From NCBI GenBank assembly GCA_016235125.1, contig JACRLZ010000002.1:62001-126000 (forward strand): DNA of 64,000 nucleotides, written 5' to 3'. A program made the position numbers and the translations under genes. Below the pieces are notes generated by a model. The model had not been told where the DNA came from and did not search any database. It was given only the letters and a program-made list of their open reading frames with translations. Below, piece after piece: positions 61,926-64,000 of the stretch (positions are counted from its first letter, which is position 1; every line of letters begins with the position of its first letter). The stretch comes from Sphingobacteriales bacterium (GTDB lineage Bacteria; Bacteroidota; Bacteroidia; Chitinophagales; Chitinophagaceae).

Positions 61926-62417
61926 ATGAACCCCAATATTCAAACTTTTATAAATCTCATGAAACATCCTTTGAAGTTCAGGATGTTTCTTTTTACCAAA
62001 TTGCCTGCCGCTTATTTTGCAGGAGTAAGGGTTAGGGAAATAGATGAAAAAAGATGTGTGGTGACAGTGCCGTACAAATGGCTTTCACAGAACCCTTTTC
62101 GTTCCACCTATTTTGCCTGTTTGAGTATGGCGGCCGAAATGAGCACTGGTTCGCTGGCCATGGCTCATCTGTATAAAATCAGTCCGCCTGTTTCCATGCT
62201 GGTGATAAAAGTGGAATCAGAGTATTTTAAGAAGGCAACGGGGCGGACAAGCTTTGTTTGTGAAGACGGGGTTTTATTTGAAAAAGCAATTGAAGAAACG
62301 ATAGCAACAGGCGAAGCAAGAACAGTAAAGGCAAAATCAATAGGCACAAATAAAGAAGGCGAAGTGGTAGCGGAGTTTTTTATTACATGGTCATTTAAAG
62401 CAAAATCAAAGAAATGA
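61926..62417 (+). CDS. DUF4442 / PaaI-like thioesterase-fold protein
   Basis: 163 residues. KLPAAYFAGVRVREIDEKRCVVTVPYKWLSQNPFRSTYFACLSMAAEMSTGSLAMAHLYK is typical of DUF4442, a hot-dog fold family related to PaaI acyl-CoA thioesterases; LVIKVESEYFKKATGRTSFVCEDG follows. An acyl thioester substrate is inferred. The stop overlaps the start of the beta-CASP gene by 4 bp (ATGA), so the two are translationally coupled. Confidence 0.88.
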   Translation: MNPNIQTFINLMKHPLKFRMFLFTKLPAAYFAGVRVREIDEKRCVVTVPYKWLSQNPFRSTYFACLSMAAEMSTGSLAMAHLYKISPPVSMLVIKVESEYFKKATGRTSFVCEDGVLFEKAIEETIATGEARTVKAKSIGTNKEGEVVAEFFITWSFKAKSKK

Positions 62418-63817
62418 AAATCGCATTTCACGGCGCAGCAAGAACAGTAACCGGCTCCAAGCATCTTCTTACATTAAAGAATGGGAAAAAAATATTGCTT
62501 GACTGTGGCATGTTCCAGGGTCTTGGCGATGAAACGGATTTGCTGAACAGGGGCTTTGGTTTTGAGCCGTCAGAAATTGATGTAATGATTCTTTCGCATG
62601 CACACATAGATCATTCAGGATTGATTCCAAAATTGGTTAAGGATGGGTATCCCGGAAAAATATTTTGTACACCTGCTACCAAAGATCTCACTGCTGTGTT
62701 ATTGAAAGATTCCGCAGAGATACAGGAAGATGAGGTGAAGTACATAAATAAGCGTCGTGCCAATGGCGGACAGCCTTACCTGCAGCCATTATACACCGTG
62801 GAGGATGCTAAAAAAGCTGCAGAGCAGTTAGCTGAAATGGGGTATAATCAGTGGTTTGATGTGGAAGAAGGTGTGAAAGCCATGTATACAGATGCCGGTC
62901 ATATTATTGGCAGCGCTTGTGTGCATTTAAAAGTTAAGGAGAGTGGTAAAGAAACCCATATCACCTTCAGTGGTGATGTGGGCCGGTACAGGGATATTAT
63001 TTTAAAGTCACCTGAAAAATTTCCGCAGGCTGATCATATCATTCTTGAATCCACTTATGGCAACAGCCTTCATGAAAATAACCTCACCACTCCTGATATC
63101 CTGCTTCGCTGGATAGAAAAAGCATGCTTGCAAAAAAAAGGAAAACTCATCATGCCGGCTTTCAGTGTTGGCCGCACCCAGGAACTTTTATTTTCTTTAA
63201 ATCAACTGGAACTGGAAAACCGTTTGCCCGACCTTGATTATTATGTTGACAGCCCACTGAGCATTGAAGCCACGGAAATATTAAAAAGATACCCGCAATA
63301 TTTCAATAAGACCATTCAGCGCATCATGCAGATGGATAAAGACCCCTTTTTATTTAAAGGGTTACGGTATATACAAACAGTGGATCAAAGCAAACAGTTG
63401 AATTTTCAAAACGGGCCGATGGTGATCATATCTGCCAGTGGTATGGCCGATGCCGGACGGGTAAAGCATCATATCAGCAACAATATTGAAAACAGCCGGA
63501 ACACAATTGTTTTAACCGGCTATTGTGAACCAAACTCTCTTGGCGGCCGGTTACTCGAAGGAGACAAAGATGTAAAGATATTCGGTGTGGAGCATGAAGT
63601 GCATGCGGAGATAGGAGCTATTCGCAGCATGAGTGCTCATGGTGATTATGAGGACCTGAGCCAGTGGCTGGCTTGCCAGGATAAACAGCAGGTGAAAAAA
63701 ATATTCCTTGTTCATGGTGAGTATAACGTACAGAAAGATTTTAAACAAAGACTTATCCGAAAAGGATTTTCTGATGTAGAAATTCCCGAACAGCATTACG
63801 AAACAGGCCTTACCTGA
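62414..63817 (+). CDS. Beta-CASP metallo-beta-lactamase-fold hydrolase (RNA-processing exonuclease family)
   Basis: 467 residues. Zinc motif SHAHIDHSG at about 56-64, further ligands at DAGHIIGSACVH and SGDVGRY, the beta-CASP domain (PAFSVGRTQELLFSLNQL, VDSPLSIEATEIL), and the RMMBL C-terminal domain (FLVHGEYNVQKDFKQRL). Such proteins are RNA endo/exonucleases of the Ysh1/CPSF73-like group. Translationally coupled to the DUF4442 gene upstream; whether that pairing has meaning is unknown. Confidence 0.92.
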   Translation: MKIAFHGAARTVTGSKHLLTLKNGKKILLDCGMFQGLGDETDLLNRGFGFEPSEIDVMILSHAHIDHSGLIPKLVKDGYPGKIFCTPATKDLTAVLLKDSAEIQEDEVKYINKRRANGGQPYLQPLYTVEDAKKAAEQLAEMGYNQWFDVEEGVKAMYTDAGHIIGSACVHLKVKESGKETHITFSGDVGRYRDIILKSPEKFPQADHIILESTYGNSLHENNLTTPDILLRWIEKACLQKKGKLIMPAFSVGRTQELLFSLNQLELENRLPDLDYYVDSPLSIEATEILKRYPQYFNKTIQRIMQMDKDPFLFKGLRYIQTVDQSKQLNFQNGPMVIISASGMADAGRVKHHISNNIENSRNTIVLTGYCEPNSLGGRLLEGDKDVKIFGVEHEVHAEIGAIRSMSAHGDYEDLSQWLACQDKQQVKKIFLVHGEYNVQKDFKQRLIRKGFSDVEIPEQHYETGLT

Positions 63818-63919
63818 ATTCGTTCCGGGCGGTTCATATATTCAAGCTTTCACAACTCTTTAGTAATCGCCGCAAGGTTTTTGCCGTTTATTATCTGGTA
63901 ATCATTAATCACTTATAAA

Positions 63920-64000
63920 AAGGAGGATCTATGAAGAAGAATCTGAATGCCGGTAACTATCGGAAGTGGAGCGGATATTTAGGTATTGTCTTCCTGCTTG
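63920..64000 (+). CDS. Start of an unidentified gene (truncated by window edge)
   Basis: The ATG at 63931 begins MKKNLNAGNYRKWSGYLGIVFLL, which looks like the start of a signal peptide or membrane helix. A strong Shine-Dalgarno (AAGGAGGA) lies 4 nt before the ATG, so the feature starts at 63920 to include it. Too short to identify. Confidence 0.5.

Overview
The window is chromosomal DNA of a Bacteroidota member, most likely Chitinophagaceae or a close relative. This is inferred from a SusC/SusD pair with a DUF1735-type lipoprotein, a PorE-like TPR/PD40/OmpA protein, DUF4476 and DUF3467 proteins, a fused E1 alpha/beta dehydrogenase, a MaeB malic enzyme, the near absence of Shine-Dalgarno sequences, and many TAnnTTTG boxes of the Bacteroidetes sigma factor upstream of genes. 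I see no rRNA, tRNA, CRISPR array, prophage or complete insertion sequence. Most genes are core or housekeeping.

Layout. 1-5657, mostly minus strand: the start of a large secreted protein, dprA, a PorE-like OmpA protein, queE, folD. 5761-8633, plus: a PorV/FadL-like barrel translationally coupled to an outer-membrane barrel carrying a ComEA-type helix-hairpin-helix domain. 8821-16426, plus: SusC, SusD, a DUF1735 lipoprotein, a thioredoxin-like protein, a hypothetical secreted protein, DUF3467. 16430-17604: a four-helix-bundle cassette and radC. 17728-23333, plus: small membrane protein, prs-rplY-pth, an FAH-family enzyme, E1 alpha-beta. 23547-28507: aspS with a membrane protein, a membrane-anchored MtfA-like peptidase, a membrane protein, a FAD oxidoreductase. 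28613-34780: a giant alpha-2-macroglobulin with an intact CxEQ thioester motif. 35087-46308: a DUF4476 protein, then a minus-strand run sucD, MlaF/MlaE-like ABC transporter, maeB, M20 amidohydrolase, SPOR protein, and deoC with two aldehyde dehydrogenase genes. 46459-55996: two amidohydrolase genes, a K+ channel, a lipoprotein, secA. 56258-64000, plus: a lipoprotein, solitary atpG, scpB, lysA, a beta-propeller protein, a thioesterase-like protein, a beta-CASP hydrolase, and the start of one more gene.

The most unusual content is small repeated DNA rather than a gene cluster. (1) Degenerate tandem repeats with an exact 7-bp period occur at about a dozen places. Some are intergenic inverted pairs, some lie in frame inside genes (dprA, queE, the macroglobulin), and two form signal peptides. 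One inverted pair encloses the four-helix-bundle gene. (2) A roughly 150-bp element of four 13-bp palindromes occurs twice with similar spacing and covarying arms. (3) A 36-bp palindrome is inserted in frame in an aldehyde dehydrogenase. (4) Other palindromic elements sit at 5672, 28523, 52574 and 57966.

The best candidate for an undescribed protein system is the coupled barrel/ComEA-barrel pair near dprA. The promoter architecture also suggests leaderless mRNAs for several genes. All functional calls rest on motifs read by eye.
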